Source of the DNA: Kitasatospora sp. MMS16-BH015
GTDB lineage: Bacteria > Actinomycetota > Actinomycetes > Streptomycetales > Streptomycetaceae
Assembly (NCBI RefSeq): GCF_002943525.1
Contig: NZ_CP025394.1
Location: 5,704,001-5,768,000 of the forward strand
Direction of reading: 5' to 3'
Length of the DNA: 64,000 nucleotides
In this document: positions 53,070 through 61,939 of the stretch, in pieces
Layout: each line of letters starts with the position of its first letter
Position numbering within the stretch: position 1 is the first letter of the stretch
Notes under the pieces: model-generated
Database searches by the model: none
What the model was told of the DNA's origin: nothing
Seen by the model: the letters and a program-made list of their open reading frames with translations, nothing else
Made by a program: the position numbers and the translations under genes

Positions 53070-54782
53070 ATGGTCGCAGAACTGATCAACTCATCCGCTG
53101 ACGGCACCACCCCCCGCCGCATCGCCGACGCCTATGTCCACGCCCTCGCCGATCTCGACCCGCTGACCGCGGTCTACCTCGGCCTCAACCCCGAGGACGA
53201 CCGCCTCCCGGACCTCTCGCCGGCCGGCTGCGAGGCCCTCGCGGACCTCGCCCGCCGCACCCTCGCCCAGCTCGACGCCGTCGAGGCGGCCGGCCCGCTC
53301 GCCGACGAGGCCGAGCGCCGCTGCGCCCGGCTGCTGCGCGAGCGGCTCGGCGCCGAACTGGCCGTCCACGACGAGGGCGAGAACTACCGCGCGGTGCGCA
53401 ACCTCGGCTCGCCGGTGCACAACGTCCGGGAGGTGTTCACCCTGCTGAACACCGAGACGGACGAGGACTGGGCCCGGATCGGCCGCCGACTGGCCCGGGT
53501 GCCGCTCGCCCTGGAGCAGTACCGCGCGCTGCTCCAGGCCGGCATCGACCGGGGCCTGCTGGCCGGCCCGCGCCAGGTCGACACCGTGGTCGGGCAGATC
53601 GCCGAGTGGCTCGCGGGGGAGACGCCGGGCGGTTGGTTCGGCACCTTCGTCGCCGACGCCCCCGAGGCGCTGCGGGACGGCCTGACCGACACCGCGGTGG
53701 CCGCCTCGGCCGCGCTGGCCGAGCTGCGCGAGTGGCTGCGGGACATCTACGCCCCCGCCGCCGCCGGCACCCGGGACGCCATCGGCCGTGAGCGGTACAC
53801 CCGTTGGGTCCGCTACTGGACCGGCGCCGAGCTCGACCTGGACGAGGCGTACGCCTGGGCCTGGGAGCAGTTCCACGACCTGGACGCGCAGATGCGCGCC
53901 GAGGCCGAGAAGGTGCTGCCCGGTGCCGAGCCGATGGCGGCCATGAAGTGGCTGGAGTCCGAGGGCCCGGCGATCAAGGGCGAGGAGAACGCCCGCGAGT
54001 ACCTGCAGGGCCTGATGGACCAGGCGATCGCCGACCTGCAGGGCGTGCACTTCGACCTGGCCGAGCCGCTGCTCAAGGTCGAATCCCGGCTGGCCCCGGT
54101 CGGCAGCGCCGCCGCCCCGTACTACACCCAGCCCTCGCTGGACTTCTCCCGCCCCGGTCGCACCTGGCTGCCCACCCTGGGCCGGGAGAGCTTCCCGATC
54201 TGGGACCTGGTCTCCACCTGGTACCACGAGGGCGTGCCCGGCCACCACCTCCAGCTCGCGCAGTGGACCTACATGGCCGACCGGCTCTCCACCTACCAGG
54301 TCACCCTCGGCGGGGTGAGCGCCAACCTGGAGGGCTGGGCGCTGTACGCCGAGCGCCTGATGGACGAGCTCGGCTACCTGACCGACCCGGGTGCCCGGCT
54401 CGGCTACCTCAACGCCCAGATGATGCGCGCGCTCCGGGTGATCGTGGACATCGGCATGCACGCCGAGCTGTCCTTCCCGGCCGGTTCGCCGTTCCGGGCC
54501 GGCGAGCCGATGACCCCGGAGGCGGCCCGCGAGTTCTTCGGCCGCTACTGCGGCCTCTCGGCCGAGTTCCTGGACAGCGAGCTGATCCGCTACCTGGGCA
54601 TGCCCGGCCAGGCGATCGGCTACAAGCTCGGCGAGCGCGCCTGGTTGAGCGGGCGGGCCGCGGCGAAGGCCGCCGCCGAGGCGCGCGGCGAGGAGTTCGA
54701 CCTCAAGGCCTGGCACATGGCTGCCCTCTCCCAGGGTTCGCTCGGCCTGGACGACCTGGTCAGCGAGCTCAGCGCCCTCTGA
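53070..54782 (+). CDS. DUF885 family predicted metallopeptidase
   Basis: A 570-residue DUF885 protein. The zinc motif is WYHEGVPGHHLQLAQWT (HExxxGHH) near residue 390, with the third ligand likely in NLEGWALYAERLM. KLGERAWLSGRAAAK near the end is another conserved block. No signal peptide, so intracellular. Proteins of this family are gluzincin-like peptidases of unknown specificity. ATG at 53070; no strong ribosome site is seen, so it may be leaderless. A terminator follows. Confidence 0.88.
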   Translation: MVAELINSSADGTTPRRIADAYVHALADLDPLTAVYLGLNPEDDRLPDLSPAGCEALADLARRTLAQLDAVEAAGPLADEAERRCARLLRERLGAELAVHDEGENYRAVRNLGSPVHNVREVFTLLNTETDEDWARIGRRLARVPLALEQYRALLQAGIDRGLLAGPRQVDTVVGQIAEWLAGETPGGWFGTFVADAPEALRDGLTDTAVAASAALAELREWLRDIYAPAAAGTRDAIGRERYTRWVRYWTGAELDLDEAYAWAWEQFHDLDAQMRAEAEKVLPGAEPMAAMKWLESEGPAIKGEENAREYLQGLMDQAIADLQGVHFDLAEPLLKVESRLAPVGSAAAPYYTQPSLDFSRPGRTWLPTLGRESFPIWDLVSTWYHEGVPGHHLQLAQWTYMADRLSTYQVTLGGVSANLEGWALYAERLMDELGYLTDPGARLGYLNAQMMRALRVIVDIGMHAELSFPAGSPFRAGEPMTPEAAREFFGRYCGLSAEFLDSELIRYLGMPGQAIGYKLGERAWLSGRAAAKAAAEARGEEFDLKAWHMAALSQGSLGLDDLVSELSAL

Positions 54783-54800
54783 CGTGACCGACCCGGGCGA

Positions 54801-54836
54801 GCAGGGCCCCGTTCTCCGCACGCGGGGCCCTGCTTT
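54801..54836 (+). terminator. Terminator after the DUF885 gene
   Basis: Perfect ten-base arms GCAGGGCCCC (54801-54810) and complement (54824-54833) followed by TTT. Confidence 0.8.
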
Positions 54837-55030
54837 CGTCTGACGATCACCTGGTCCTTTTGTCCCATATCGTGACATTGGTCCCGTTAAGCCCTTGTTT
54901 CTCGCCGCTCGGAGAGCTTCCCTGGAGGGAGTGCTGCGCGCGTTTCCCGCACTGCCCGTGCTCTCGGGCGGTGGTCCCGGGTGAGCGACGCGCAGGCCCG
55001 CCCCTGACCCCTCCGGAAGGCGGCCCCCCG

Positions 55031-56539
55031 GTGTCCGAGACGCACGCTCCCACCGCTGCGGCGGACGGCCCCCCGGCGGATCCGCGTCGCTGGTGGGCGC
55101 TCGCGGTCATCGCGATCGCCCAGCTGATGATCGTGCTGGACGCGACCATCGTGAACGTGGCCCTCCCGTCCGCCCAGCACGACCTCGGCATCTCCGACGG
55201 CAACCGGCAGTGGGTCATCACGGCCTACACCCTCGCCTTCGGCGGCCTGCTGCTGCTCGGCGGCCGGATCGGCGACCTCTTCGGCCGCAAACGCACCTTC
55301 ACCGTCGGCCTGCTCGGCTTCGCCCTCGCGTCGGCGATCGGCGGTTTCGCCGTCGACCCGGCGATGCTCTTCGGGGCCCGCGCCCTCCAGGGCGCCTTCG
55401 GCGCCGTGCTCGCCCCCTCGGCCCTCTCGCTGCTCTCCAACACCTTCAGCGACCCGCGCGAACGCGCCACCGCCTTCGGCATCTTCGGCGCGATCGCGGG
55501 CGGCGGCGCCGCGATCGGCTTCATCGCGGGCGGTCTGCTCACCGAGTACCTGGACTGGCGCTGGTGCCTCTTCGTCAACGTCCCGATCGCGATCGGCGCC
55601 GCCCTCGGCGCGTTCTCGCTGCTCAAGCGCGACCACATCGACAAGGGCCACCGGGTCAAGCTCGACCTGCCCGGGGCCTTCCTCGGCTGCGGCGGCCTGC
55701 TCGCCATCGTGTACGGCACCTCCGAGGCCTCCTCGCGCGGCTGGGGAGACTGGCTGGTGCTCAGCTCGCTCTGCCTGGGCGTCGCGCTGCTGGTGGTGTT
55801 CGTCCTGGTCGAACGCCGCACCGAGCACGCGCTGCTGCCGCTGCACATCGTCGCCGACCGCAACCGGGGCGGGGCCGCGCTCTCGGTCGGCCTGGCGGTG
55901 GTCGGCATGTTCGGCCTGTTCCTGTTCCTGACCTACTACCTCCAGGGCGTCAAGGGGTACTCGCCGCTCAAGACCGGCATCTCGTACCTGCCGATGACGG
56001 CCGCCATCATCGGCAGCTCGACCGGCATCGCGGCGAGGCTGATGACCAGGATCCCCTCGCGGGCGCTGATCGTGCCCGGCCTGCTGCTGGCCGCCGCCGG
56101 CATGGCCTGGCTGACCCAGATGAAGGTCGACAGCTCCTACCTCGGCATGGTGCTGCCCGCCGAGCTGCTGCTCGGCGCCGGCATGGGCCTGGTCTTCATG
56201 CCCTCGATGAGCCTGGCCACCCTGGGCGTCAACCCACGCGAGGTCGGCGCCGCCTCGGCCACCATCAACTCCTCCCAGCAGGTGGGTGGTTCGATCGGCA
56301 CGGCACTGCTCAACACCATCGCCGCCAGCATCACCACCAGCTACCTGGCCACCCGGGACGCGCGGAACGCCCTGGTCCGCGCCCAGGGCACGGTGCACGG
56401 CTTCGCGGTGGCCACCGGGGTCGCCATGGGCATCCTGCTCGGCGCGGCGGTGATCGCCTTCCTGATGGTCGACCACCGCCCGGCCCCGGGCGAGGCCGCC
56501 GGCGAGAAGGAGGCGAGCGAGGCCCAAGTGCTCGCCTGA
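55031..56539 (+). CDS. DHA2-family MFS transporter
   Basis: A 502-residue 14-helix exporter. LMIVLDATIVNVALPSAQHD (motif D1), FGGLLLLGGRIGDLFGRKR (motif A) and GAIAGGGAAIGFIAGGLLTE (motif C) place it in the EmrB/QacA group. The GTG at 55031 with GGAAGG upstream gives VSETHAPTAAADGPP before the first helix. No regulator is adjacent; the 190-bp leader contains none that I can name. It should export drug-like or secondary-metabolite molecules. A U-flanked terminator follows. Confidence 0.9.
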   Translation: MSETHAPTAAADGPPADPRRWWALAVIAIAQLMIVLDATIVNVALPSAQHDLGISDGNRQWVITAYTLAFGGLLLLGGRIGDLFGRKRTFTVGLLGFALASAIGGFAVDPAMLFGARALQGAFGAVLAPSALSLLSNTFSDPRERATAFGIFGAIAGGGAAIGFIAGGLLTEYLDWRWCLFVNVPIAIGAALGAFSLLKRDHIDKGHRVKLDLPGAFLGCGGLLAIVYGTSEASSRGWGDWLVLSSLCLGVALLVVFVLVERRTEHALLPLHIVADRNRGGAALSVGLAVVGMFGLFLFLTYYLQGVKGYSPLKTGISYLPMTAAIIGSSTGIAARLMTRIPSRALIVPGLLLAAAGMAWLTQMKVDSSYLGMVLPAELLLGAGMGLVFMPSMSLATLGVNPREVGAASATINSSQQVGGSIGTALLNTIAASITTSYLATRDARNALVRAQGTVHGFAVATGVAMGILLGAAVIAFLMVDHRPAPGEAAGEKEASEAQVLA

Positions 56540-56569
56540 GCACCGTCATTGCTCGACGTCTTCACCGAC

Positions 56570-56604
56570 GAAAGCCCTTGCGGAATCTTCCCGCAAGGGC
56601 TTTC
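56570..56604 (+). terminator. Terminator after the second MFS gene
   Basis: Arms GAAAGCCCTTGCGG (56570-56583) and CCGCAAGGGCTTTC (56591-56604) are perfectly complementary with a seven-base loop. Confidence 0.85.
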
Positions 56605-56641
56605 CATGTCCCTTGATCGTATTCACCTACCCGGGGGCGGC

Positions 56642-57583
56642 ATGGACGAGGCACTGGACGTGCTTGCGGTGGACGACCGTCTGGACGTACTCGTGGTGGG
56701 CGGGGTCGGGGTGGACACCATCGTCCGGGTGGAGCGGCTCGCCGTGCCGGCCGGGGATTCGACCGGGGTGCCGCCGGTCCGCGACTACGTGGCGCACACC
56801 GGCAACGGCGTCGCGCTCGGCTGCCACCTGCTCGGCCTGCGCACCCAATTCCTCGACTACCTCGGCGCCGACCCGCAGGGCGAGCTGGTGCTCGCCGAGT
56901 ACGCGCGCCGCGGCCTCCCGTTCAGCCACCTGGTCTCGCCGCACGGCACCCCGCGCTCGGTCAACCTGGTCGATCCGCAGGGCCGCCGGTTCTCCTTCTA
57001 CGACGGCCGCCACCCGGCCGACCTGCGCCTGCCGGCCGCCTTCTGCGCCCCGCACCTCGCCCGGGCCCGGCACGTGCACGTCTCGATCACCGGCGTCGGC
57101 CTCGACCTCTACGAGGAGATCCACCGCCGCGGCCTGACCAGCTCCACCGACCTGCACGACTGGGACGGCGAGAACCCGCACCACCTCCCGTACGCGCTCG
57201 GCTCCGACCTGGTCTTCCTCTCGGTGGCCGGCTGCCGCGAGCGGTACGTCGAGCTGATGCGGCGGATCCTGGCCGAGGGCCGGGCCGAGCTGGTGGTCGC
57301 CACCGACGGCGCCCGGGGCAGCCACCTGCTCCGCCGGGGCGCCTCCTCACCCGTCCACGTCCCCGCCGTGGACCCGGGCCGTCCCGTCCTGGACACCAAC
57401 GGCGCCGGGGACGCCTACGTGAGCGGCTTCCTGCATGCCCGGCTCGCGGGAGCACCCGCCCTGGACTGCGCGCGCTCGGGCGCCGTGGCCGGCGCCCACG
57501 CCTGCACCTCGGCCGGCACCCACACCGACTTCGTCACGGCGACCCAGCTGGCGGAACGGCTGCGGCGGCTCCGGGCCGGGTGA
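56642..57583 (+). CDS. PfkB-family carbohydrate kinase
   Basis: A 313-residue ribokinase-like kinase. The start MDEALDVLAVDDRLDVLVVG leads into GGVGVDTIVRVERL; the substrate glycines are in YVAHTGNGVALGCHLLGLRT; the ATP/catalytic motif is LDTNGAGDAYVSGFLHARLA, with the base Asp in GAGDA. It phosphorylates a sugar or nucleoside with ATP. The ATG at 56642 has GGGGGCGG before it; an ATG at 56606 is possible but abuts the terminator. No sugar genes are adjacent, so the substrate is unknown. Confidence 0.87.
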   Translation: MDEALDVLAVDDRLDVLVVGGVGVDTIVRVERLAVPAGDSTGVPPVRDYVAHTGNGVALGCHLLGLRTQFLDYLGADPQGELVLAEYARRGLPFSHLVSPHGTPRSVNLVDPQGRRFSFYDGRHPADLRLPAAFCAPHLARARHVHVSITGVGLDLYEEIHRRGLTSSTDLHDWDGENPHHLPYALGSDLVFLSVAGCRERYVELMRRILAEGRAELVVATDGARGSHLLRRGASSPVHVPAVDPGRPVLDTNGAGDAYVSGFLHARLAGAPALDCARSGAVAGAHACTSAGTHTDFVTATQLAERLRRLRAG

Positions 57584-57590
57584 GCGCGCG

Positions 57591-57627
57591 GTGAGAAACC
57601 GCACGTGACGCAGTGGGTGTTTCTCAC
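57591..57627. promoter_or_regulatory. GTGAGAAAC inverted repeat between PfkB and protease genes
   Basis: GTGAGAAAC (57591-57599) and GTTTCTCAC (57619-57627) are a perfect nine-base inverted repeat 19 bp apart. The wide loop and modest GC content suit an operator for the protease gene better than a terminator, but either is possible. Confidence 0.4.
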
Positions 57628-57740
57628 ACTGCTCCCAGCATAGGATCACAGGATTTCCAGGTGATCAGCACATAGTCGGAGCGTGCTCGTAGGATCGGGC
57701 GCGTACCGGGACCGCATGGTGGGCAGGAGTCACGTACCTG

Positions 57741-58787
57741 ATGAGCCGTCATCGAAAGGCACAGCGGCGCATGTACCGTCGACCCGTGGCGCTGACCTCC
57801 GCCCTCGCCCTGGGCCTCGTCGCCACCGTCGCCGGCATCGACACCCTCACCAGCGAGGCCACCGCCTTCAGCAGCCGCCGACCGGCCGCCGTCGCCCCGC
57901 TGGACTCGGACCCCCTCCGTTCCTCCGCCCCTGCCGCTCCCTCTCCGTCTCCTACTCCTACAACGTCTTCACCCACCCCATCGGTTGCACCGACCGCCTC
58001 ACCTTCTTCCTCCGCACCTTCATCCTCCGCGTCGTCCTCCTCCGCCTCCTCTCCCGCCGGGGGCCAGACGGTGATGGCGGGGGCCGCGGGGGCCGCACCG
58101 ACCACCGACCCCTCCGAGGTGGTCGCGCCGGCCGCGCTCGGCACCACGGCGACGGCGCCGGTCACCCCGGAGTCCGGGCGGGTGGGCGTGCTCTTCGGCG
58201 GCTCCACTCCGGCGGGCAACCACACCTGCACGGCTAGCGTGCTGCACAGCAGCGCCAAGGACCTCGTGCTCACCGCCGCCCACTGCGTCACGGCCAACCC
58301 GGTCGGCCTGCTCTTCGCCCCGGGCTACCGCGACGGCCAGACCCCCTCCGGCGTCTGGCAGGTCAGCAAGGTCTTCCTCGCCGACGGCTGGACCCAGAAC
58401 AGCGACCCGGACGAGGACTTCGCGATCCTCCAGATCGCCCCCAACGGCAGCACCAACGTCGAGGACGCGGTCGGCGGCACGGCCCTCGGCCTGGACGCCG
58501 ACATCACCGACACCGTCCGCCTCTACGGCTACCCGGACAGCGCCGAGCTCCCGCAGCTCTGCACCAATGTGACCAGCCGTCAGGACACCTTCCAGCGCCG
58601 GATCGACTGCCCCTCCTACTCCGGCGGCACCAGCGGCGGCCCGCTCATCGACACCGAGACCAACAAGGTCATCGGCATCATCGGCGGCTACCAGCAGGGC
58701 GGCGACTCCGACGACACGTCCTTCAGTGCCTACTTCGACCACACCATCGGCAGCCTCTACCAGCAGGCCCTCTCAGCCTCCTCCTGA
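57741..58787 (+). CDS. Secreted trypsin-like serine protease
   Basis: A 348-residue secreted protein. A signal peptide (basic MSRHRKAQRRMYRRP, core VALTSALALGLVATVAGI) is followed by a Ser/Pro/Thr linker (about 60-105) and a chymotrypsin-fold domain. The catalytic triad is visible: His in LVLTAAHCVTAN, Asp in DPDEDFAILQI, Ser in SGGTSGGPLID. It probably cuts proteins outside the cell, possibly after removal of a propeptide. The coding strand of the linker is strongly pyrimidine-rich. Its last 15 bases overlap a convergent small membrane gene. Confidence 0.9.
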   Translation: MSRHRKAQRRMYRRPVALTSALALGLVATVAGIDTLTSEATAFSSRRPAAVAPLDSDPLRSSAPAAPSPSPTPTTSSPTPSVAPTASPSSSAPSSSASSSSASSPAGGQTVMAGAAGAAPTTDPSEVVAPAALGTTATAPVTPESGRVGVLFGGSTPAGNHTCTASVLHSSAKDLVLTAAHCVTANPVGLLFAPGYRDGQTPSGVWQVSKVFLADGWTQNSDPDEDFAILQIAPNGSTNVEDAVGGTALGLDADITDTVRLYGYPDSAELPQLCTNVTSRQDTFQRRIDCPSYSGGTSGGPLIDTETNKVIGIIGGYQQGGDSDDTSFSAYFDHTIGSLYQQALSASS

Positions 58788-59075
58788 GGCCGCCCGCACC
58801 CGCCGCACCAGCCCCCGCGCCCCGAACCACCCGGCCCGCACCACCATGAACGCCGCCGTACTCCACACGGCCCGCCCCGCCGTATCGGTGAACAGCAGCA
58901 CCTCCGCCGAAGCCCCCAACGCCCGCGGCACCGCCCCGATCACCTCCACCAACCCGAACATGAACGGCACCCACTCCCAGTAGCTCCGCCCACCCCCCAC
59001 CACCAGACTGAGCGCCCAACTCCCCGCCATCACCCCGGCCCCGACCCCGGCCACCACCCAGTCACCCGCCGCCAT
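58773..59075 (-). CDS. Small membrane protein, unknown
   Basis: A 100-residue protein with hydrophobic stretches near 6-26, 33-52 and 55-85 and a basic end (ARGLVRRVRAASGGG). The third codon positions are mostly G/C on this strand and the start is a clean ATG, which supports a real gene. It overlaps the protease gene tail to tail. I do not recognise the family. Confidence 0.62.
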   Translation of the reverse strand: MAAGDWVVAGVGAGVMAGSWALSLVVGGGRSYWEWVPFMFGLVEVIGAVPRALGASAEVLLFTDTAGRAVWSTAAFMVVRAGWFGARGLVRRVRAASGGG

Positions 59076-59150
59076 GCCCGGATTGTCCCCACGGACGGCT
59101 GCTCTGCAGCTCCGTATGAGCGCATTCGATGAGCGGGCTTCCCGTGGGAG

Positions 59151-59552
59151 TCAGACCGCGACGAGTCGGACCCGTCCACCGCAGAGCTTCGCCATGTCGT
59201 CGAGATCAGAGGTGAGCATGGCCACCGGCCCGGGTTGGCGCAGCGCAAGCTCGGCGACGGTCGCGTCGATCGCGTACTTGTGCCCGTGCAGACCGGTCTG
59301 AACCAGCAGCTTGGCCGCCGCCTTCGCGGCCTGCTCGGTCACTGCTTCGACCTTGACCCGGGAGAGCGCCCAGTTCAGCCGAGCCTCGTTCACCCGGGCG
59401 TGCGTGACCTCCACGATGGTGTTCGCCCCGACCACGAAGTCGGCCCCCATCGAGTGGAACACCTGGATCATCGCCAGCACGTCGCGGTCCCGCGACACCC
59501 ACGCCGACAGCCCCTGGGAATCCAGCACCACCGTCTCGAAGCGCTCACTCAC
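59151..59552 (-). CDS. vapC: PIN-domain toxin, VapC-like
   Basis: A 133-residue PIN ribonuclease. Acidic metal ligands are visible as VLDSQGLSAW (first Asp), ANTIVEVTHA (Glu), YAIDATVAEL and LTSDLDDMAKLC. It would cut RNA when freed from its antitoxin. The GTG overlaps the antitoxin's TGA by four bases, the usual coupled order antitoxin-toxin. Codons are less biased than in core genes. It opens the accessory patch next to tRNA-Arg. Confidence 0.85.
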   Translation of the reverse strand: MSERFETVVLDSQGLSAWVSRDRDVLAMIQVFHSMGADFVVGANTIVEVTHARVNEARLNWALSRVKVEAVTEQAAKAAAKLLVQTGLHGHKYAIDATVAELALRQPGPVAMLTSDLDDMAKLCGGRVRLVAV

Positions 59553-59788
59553 GCAGCACTCGCCGCCCCGCCGGCCCCGAGGATCCGGGCCTGCGCCGCA
59601 GCCAACTCCTCCTCGGTGAAGGCCCCTTCCTCGTCCTGGTACCGACGAAGGTCATCCGCCAGCAGCTGATGCCGAATCTGCCGCGCGACCGCCTCCGCCA
59701 CGTACGCGGAAACGTTGTCGGTGAGCTTCCTGAGCTCGGCCACCTGCTCGGTGGGGAGGGTGACGGTTATCCGCGTGGTGGCTGCCAT
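59549..59788 (-). CDS. vapB: Ribbon-helix-helix antitoxin, VapB-like
   Basis: A 79-residue antitoxin. The start MAATTRITVTLPTEQVAELR is the DNA-binding ribbon of the RHH (CopG/ParD) fold, followed by DNVSAYVAEAVARQIRHQL. The acidic C-terminal half (DEEGAFTEEELAAAQ) should bind the toxin. No ribosome site precedes the ATG and the promoter palindrome is close, so the mRNA may be leaderless. Confidence 0.83.
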   Translation of the reverse strand: MAATTRITVTLPTEQVAELRKLTDNVSAYVAEAVARQIRHQLLADDLRRYQDEEGAFTEEELAAAQARILGAGGAASAA

Positions 59789-59795
59789 GGAGTGA

Positions 59796-59811
59796 GCATA
59801 CTGCGGTATGC
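59796..59811 (-). promoter_or_regulatory. Palindromic operator of the VapBC module
   Basis: GCATACTGCGGTATGC: six-base arms with a TGCG centre, eight bases before the antitoxin ATG. RHH antitoxins bind such palindromes to repress their own operon. The GTATGC part may also serve as the -10 element. Confidence 0.6.
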
Positions 59812-59959
59812 GCCGAGTCGGATCGGGGGTGTTCCGATGGAACCTTGCTGTCGCGCGCCGTCGACGACCGAGATCAGCTGGCATTGGGAGGAAGGACGAT
59901 GGCCCGAACAAGTGACGCGCCGAGCGAGAGATCGGATGTGGGATTGCCGAGGGTCGGTG

Positions 59960-60292
59960 GTGAAGCTTGGCCCGCTACGGGGAGAGGTGTGGATGTGCGC
60001 CTTCCCCTGGATGGGCACGCATCCAGCGGTCGTCCTGGCGGCCAACGGCATCGCCCAGCCGCCGCCAGCCGTCACCGTCGCTCTGATCACCGACACCCCC
60101 GGGCTCCAGGCGACCCGCGTGGCGCTCGGGCCCGACAGCGGTCTCACGAGATATGACGAGCCCTACGTGGACTGCACCAGTCTCCACACCGTCGCGAAGA
60201 CGTCCCTCCGCCTGTGTAGGGGCCGACTGGACGTCTCGGAGATGGCGAGCGTGGAACACGCAAGCCGGAGAGCCCTCGGCCTCCAGGCGTGA
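59960..60292 (+). CDS. MazF/PemK-like toxin without antitoxin gene
   Basis: A 110-residue protein of the PemK/MazF fold: GPLRGEVWMCAFPWMGTHPA, VLAANGIAQPPPAVTVALIT, then YVDCTSLHTVAKTSLRLC, which matches the conserved core of this ribonuclease family. The GTG at 59960 has GAGGG six bases before it. No small gene for an antitoxin is seen upstream on the same strand; it is divergent from vapB by 171 bp. It may be orphaned, or neutralised by a partner elsewhere. Confidence 0.72.
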   Translation: MKLGPLRGEVWMCAFPWMGTHPAVVLAANGIAQPPPAVTVALITDTPGLQATRVALGPDSGLTRYDEPYVDCTSLHTVAKTSLRLCRGRLDVSEMASVEHASRRALGLQA

Positions 60293-60668
60293 TCCGGTCC
60301 AACCCGTACGTCCAGGTCTTGGCGGCCCCCAGGGTGGCGACGAAGGGTGCGGCGATGGCTCCTGGCCCGCCGTCGCTGTTCTGAGGTTGCGGGGTACTGC
60401 CCGATGGCGCGGTGCACGGGTGGTGGAGCGGTTTGGTCCATGTCCTCTCCGGCGTGGGCCCAGGCCGGAGAGGCGAGTAAAACCGCGGAGATGCCCGCCC
60501 GAGCCGCAACGCTGCCCCTGGTCCGGGCGGTCGCGCCGGGCGTGCGCCTTTGACCCAGTAGAGCGGAACTCGGCAGTGGGCCTGGGGGTCACGGTCCTTG
60601 GACTACCGCTGGGGCCCAGGACCGCAAATCCATGTGCGCCAGTCTCGGTGGTGTCCCATACTCGCGGA
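60293..60668. other. Gene-poor stretch
   Basis: In these 376 bases I see no convincing gene, terminator or known site. Codon bias is weak in all frames, which suggests decayed coding DNA. Confidence 0.4.
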
Positions 60669-61175
60669 ATGTCCGCCACAACGCAGGCCCACCGGTTCCG
60701 TGACCCGCGGAGCACGAAGTACCACTTCCTCAGCGACATCCTGGTGTCCTGCCCACGCTGCGCCAGAAGCGCGCGAGTCATCACAAGGGAGCAGCAACCT
60801 GGGGACAAGCTGACATCCATGTTTGCAGCTCGTCGCCTTGTCTGCCGTCACTGCGGGCTGACCAAGGACACGCTCAGCCGTCGCCTCGTCTTCCTGCACA
60901 GCACCACTGAGGGTGGCACCGACCCCTACTTCGGGGCGCCGCTGCGCCTTCAAATCGAGACCCGGCACGGTTGGCTGTGGGCCTACAACCTGGAACACCT
61001 CAGTCTGATCCAGGGGTATGTGACCGCCACACTGCGGGAACGAGCGCCTTGGTACGACACGGGCACGAAGATGACCCTTGTCGCCCGACTACCCCTCTGG
61101 GTCAAACAGGCGAAGAACCGCGACGAGGTCTTGCGCGCCGTCAACCGCATCCGTGCATTACTCACGTCGGTCTGA
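60669..61175 (+). CDS. Zinc-ribbon protein of unknown function with a TTA codon
   Basis: A 168-residue protein. A zinc ribbon is formed by CPRCARSARV and CRHCGLTKDTL (about residues 28-65), followed by a mixed domain with LRLQIETRHGWLWAYNLEHL. It resembles no family I can name. Codon 164 is TTA (61158-61160), so full translation should need the bldA leucyl-tRNA. Codon bias is weaker than in surrounding core genes, in keeping with an accessory origin. Confidence 0.62.
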   Translation: MSATTQAHRFRDPRSTKYHFLSDILVSCPRCARSARVITREQQPGDKLTSMFAARRLVCRHCGLTKDTLSRRLVFLHSTTEGGTDPYFGAPLRLQIETRHGWLWAYNLEHLSLIQGYVTATLRERAPWYDTGTKMTLVARLPLWVKQAKNRDEVLRAVNRIRALLTSV

Positions 61176-61478
61176 CGTTGCATCTGGCTCGGTCTTCTGC
61201 AGGGCCCCGCGCCAGTTGAGGCGGCGGAAGCGGTCAACCAGGCGGGAGGCGCCGTCGCTGAGCAGGGTGAACCCGGCGAGGGAGTTGCGGGGCACCGTGC
61301 TGGTGTTGGCCTGATGGGCCACTGCGGGGTCAGGGGCGGGCGGCGACGGTGGTGATTGCGTCGGCCAGGCAGCTCGTCAGGGCCCGCTCAGGTGAGGTGG
61401 TCACCGTGGCGAGCAGGGTGGTGCCGAGCTGGGCGACGTACCAGGAGACGTCGTGGGTGCAGCTGAGGGTCGGGAGCG
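61158..61478 (-). pseudogene. Decayed PP2C-like protein gene (two fragments)
   Basis: The upstream fragment (61330-61467) encodes HDVSWYVAQLGTTLLATVTT and CLADAITTVAARP, then stops. After it, in another frame, 61180-61320 encodes NSLAGFTLLSDGASRLVDRF and NWRGAL. From memory these look like the N- and C-terminal parts of a PP2C-like domain protein found in streptomycetes, with the middle deleted and the start lost. G/C at third positions is still visible. The last bases lie antisense to the end of the zinc-ribbon gene. Assignment is by eye only. Confidence 0.45.
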
Positions 61479-61751
61479 TCAGTCGGCTCGTCGGTAGCTG
61501 GCGCCGTCGCGGGTGCGGGCCAGGAGGTGGCCTTCGATCAGGTAGCGCCGCAGGGCTGAGTAGTCGTCGTGGACAGTGAGGATGGCCTCGTTCACCTCCC
61601 GCTCGGTGTAGTCGCGGTCGGCGGCGAAGAGGCTCTGCGTGAGGTGCCGTAGAAGCTGTTCCCGGCGCGCGGGCCGGCGGGGGATCGTGGTGAGCCGTCC
61701 GTCGGAGAAGAAGGGGGCGAGCTCGGGGGCATGGTTGGACATGCCAGCCAT
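61479..61751 (-). CDS. DUF2087-like small protein
   Basis: A 90-residue protein (87 if the ATG at 61742 is used). LAPFFSDGRLTTIPRRPARR and DYTEREVNEAILTVHDDYSA, then RRYLIEGHLLARTRDGASYR, are the pattern of DUF2087, a winged-helix-like domain often found in regulators. It starts without a clear ribosome site. It adjoins the PP2C-like remnant directly. Probably a regulator; targets unknown. Confidence 0.72.
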   Translation of the reverse strand: MAGMSNHAPELAPFFSDGRLTTIPRRPARREQLLRHLTQSLFAADRDYTEREVNEAILTVHDDYSALRRYLIEGHLLARTRDGASYRRAD

Positions 61752-61939
61752 GCTGGTCCGGGTGGTGGGCGCCGGGCAACGGAATATCGCCCGGAGCTGG
61801 ATTCGGCGGGTTCGGCTGACTGTCGGCTCGGGTGGAGAGTCCTTGGGGCACGAGCTGTGCGCAGGCCCCCACGATGAGCGCCTCGCCGGCGCCAACGGCG
61901 CACATTGGTCGGGCGTCATACGCGTCATACGCTCGCGGT

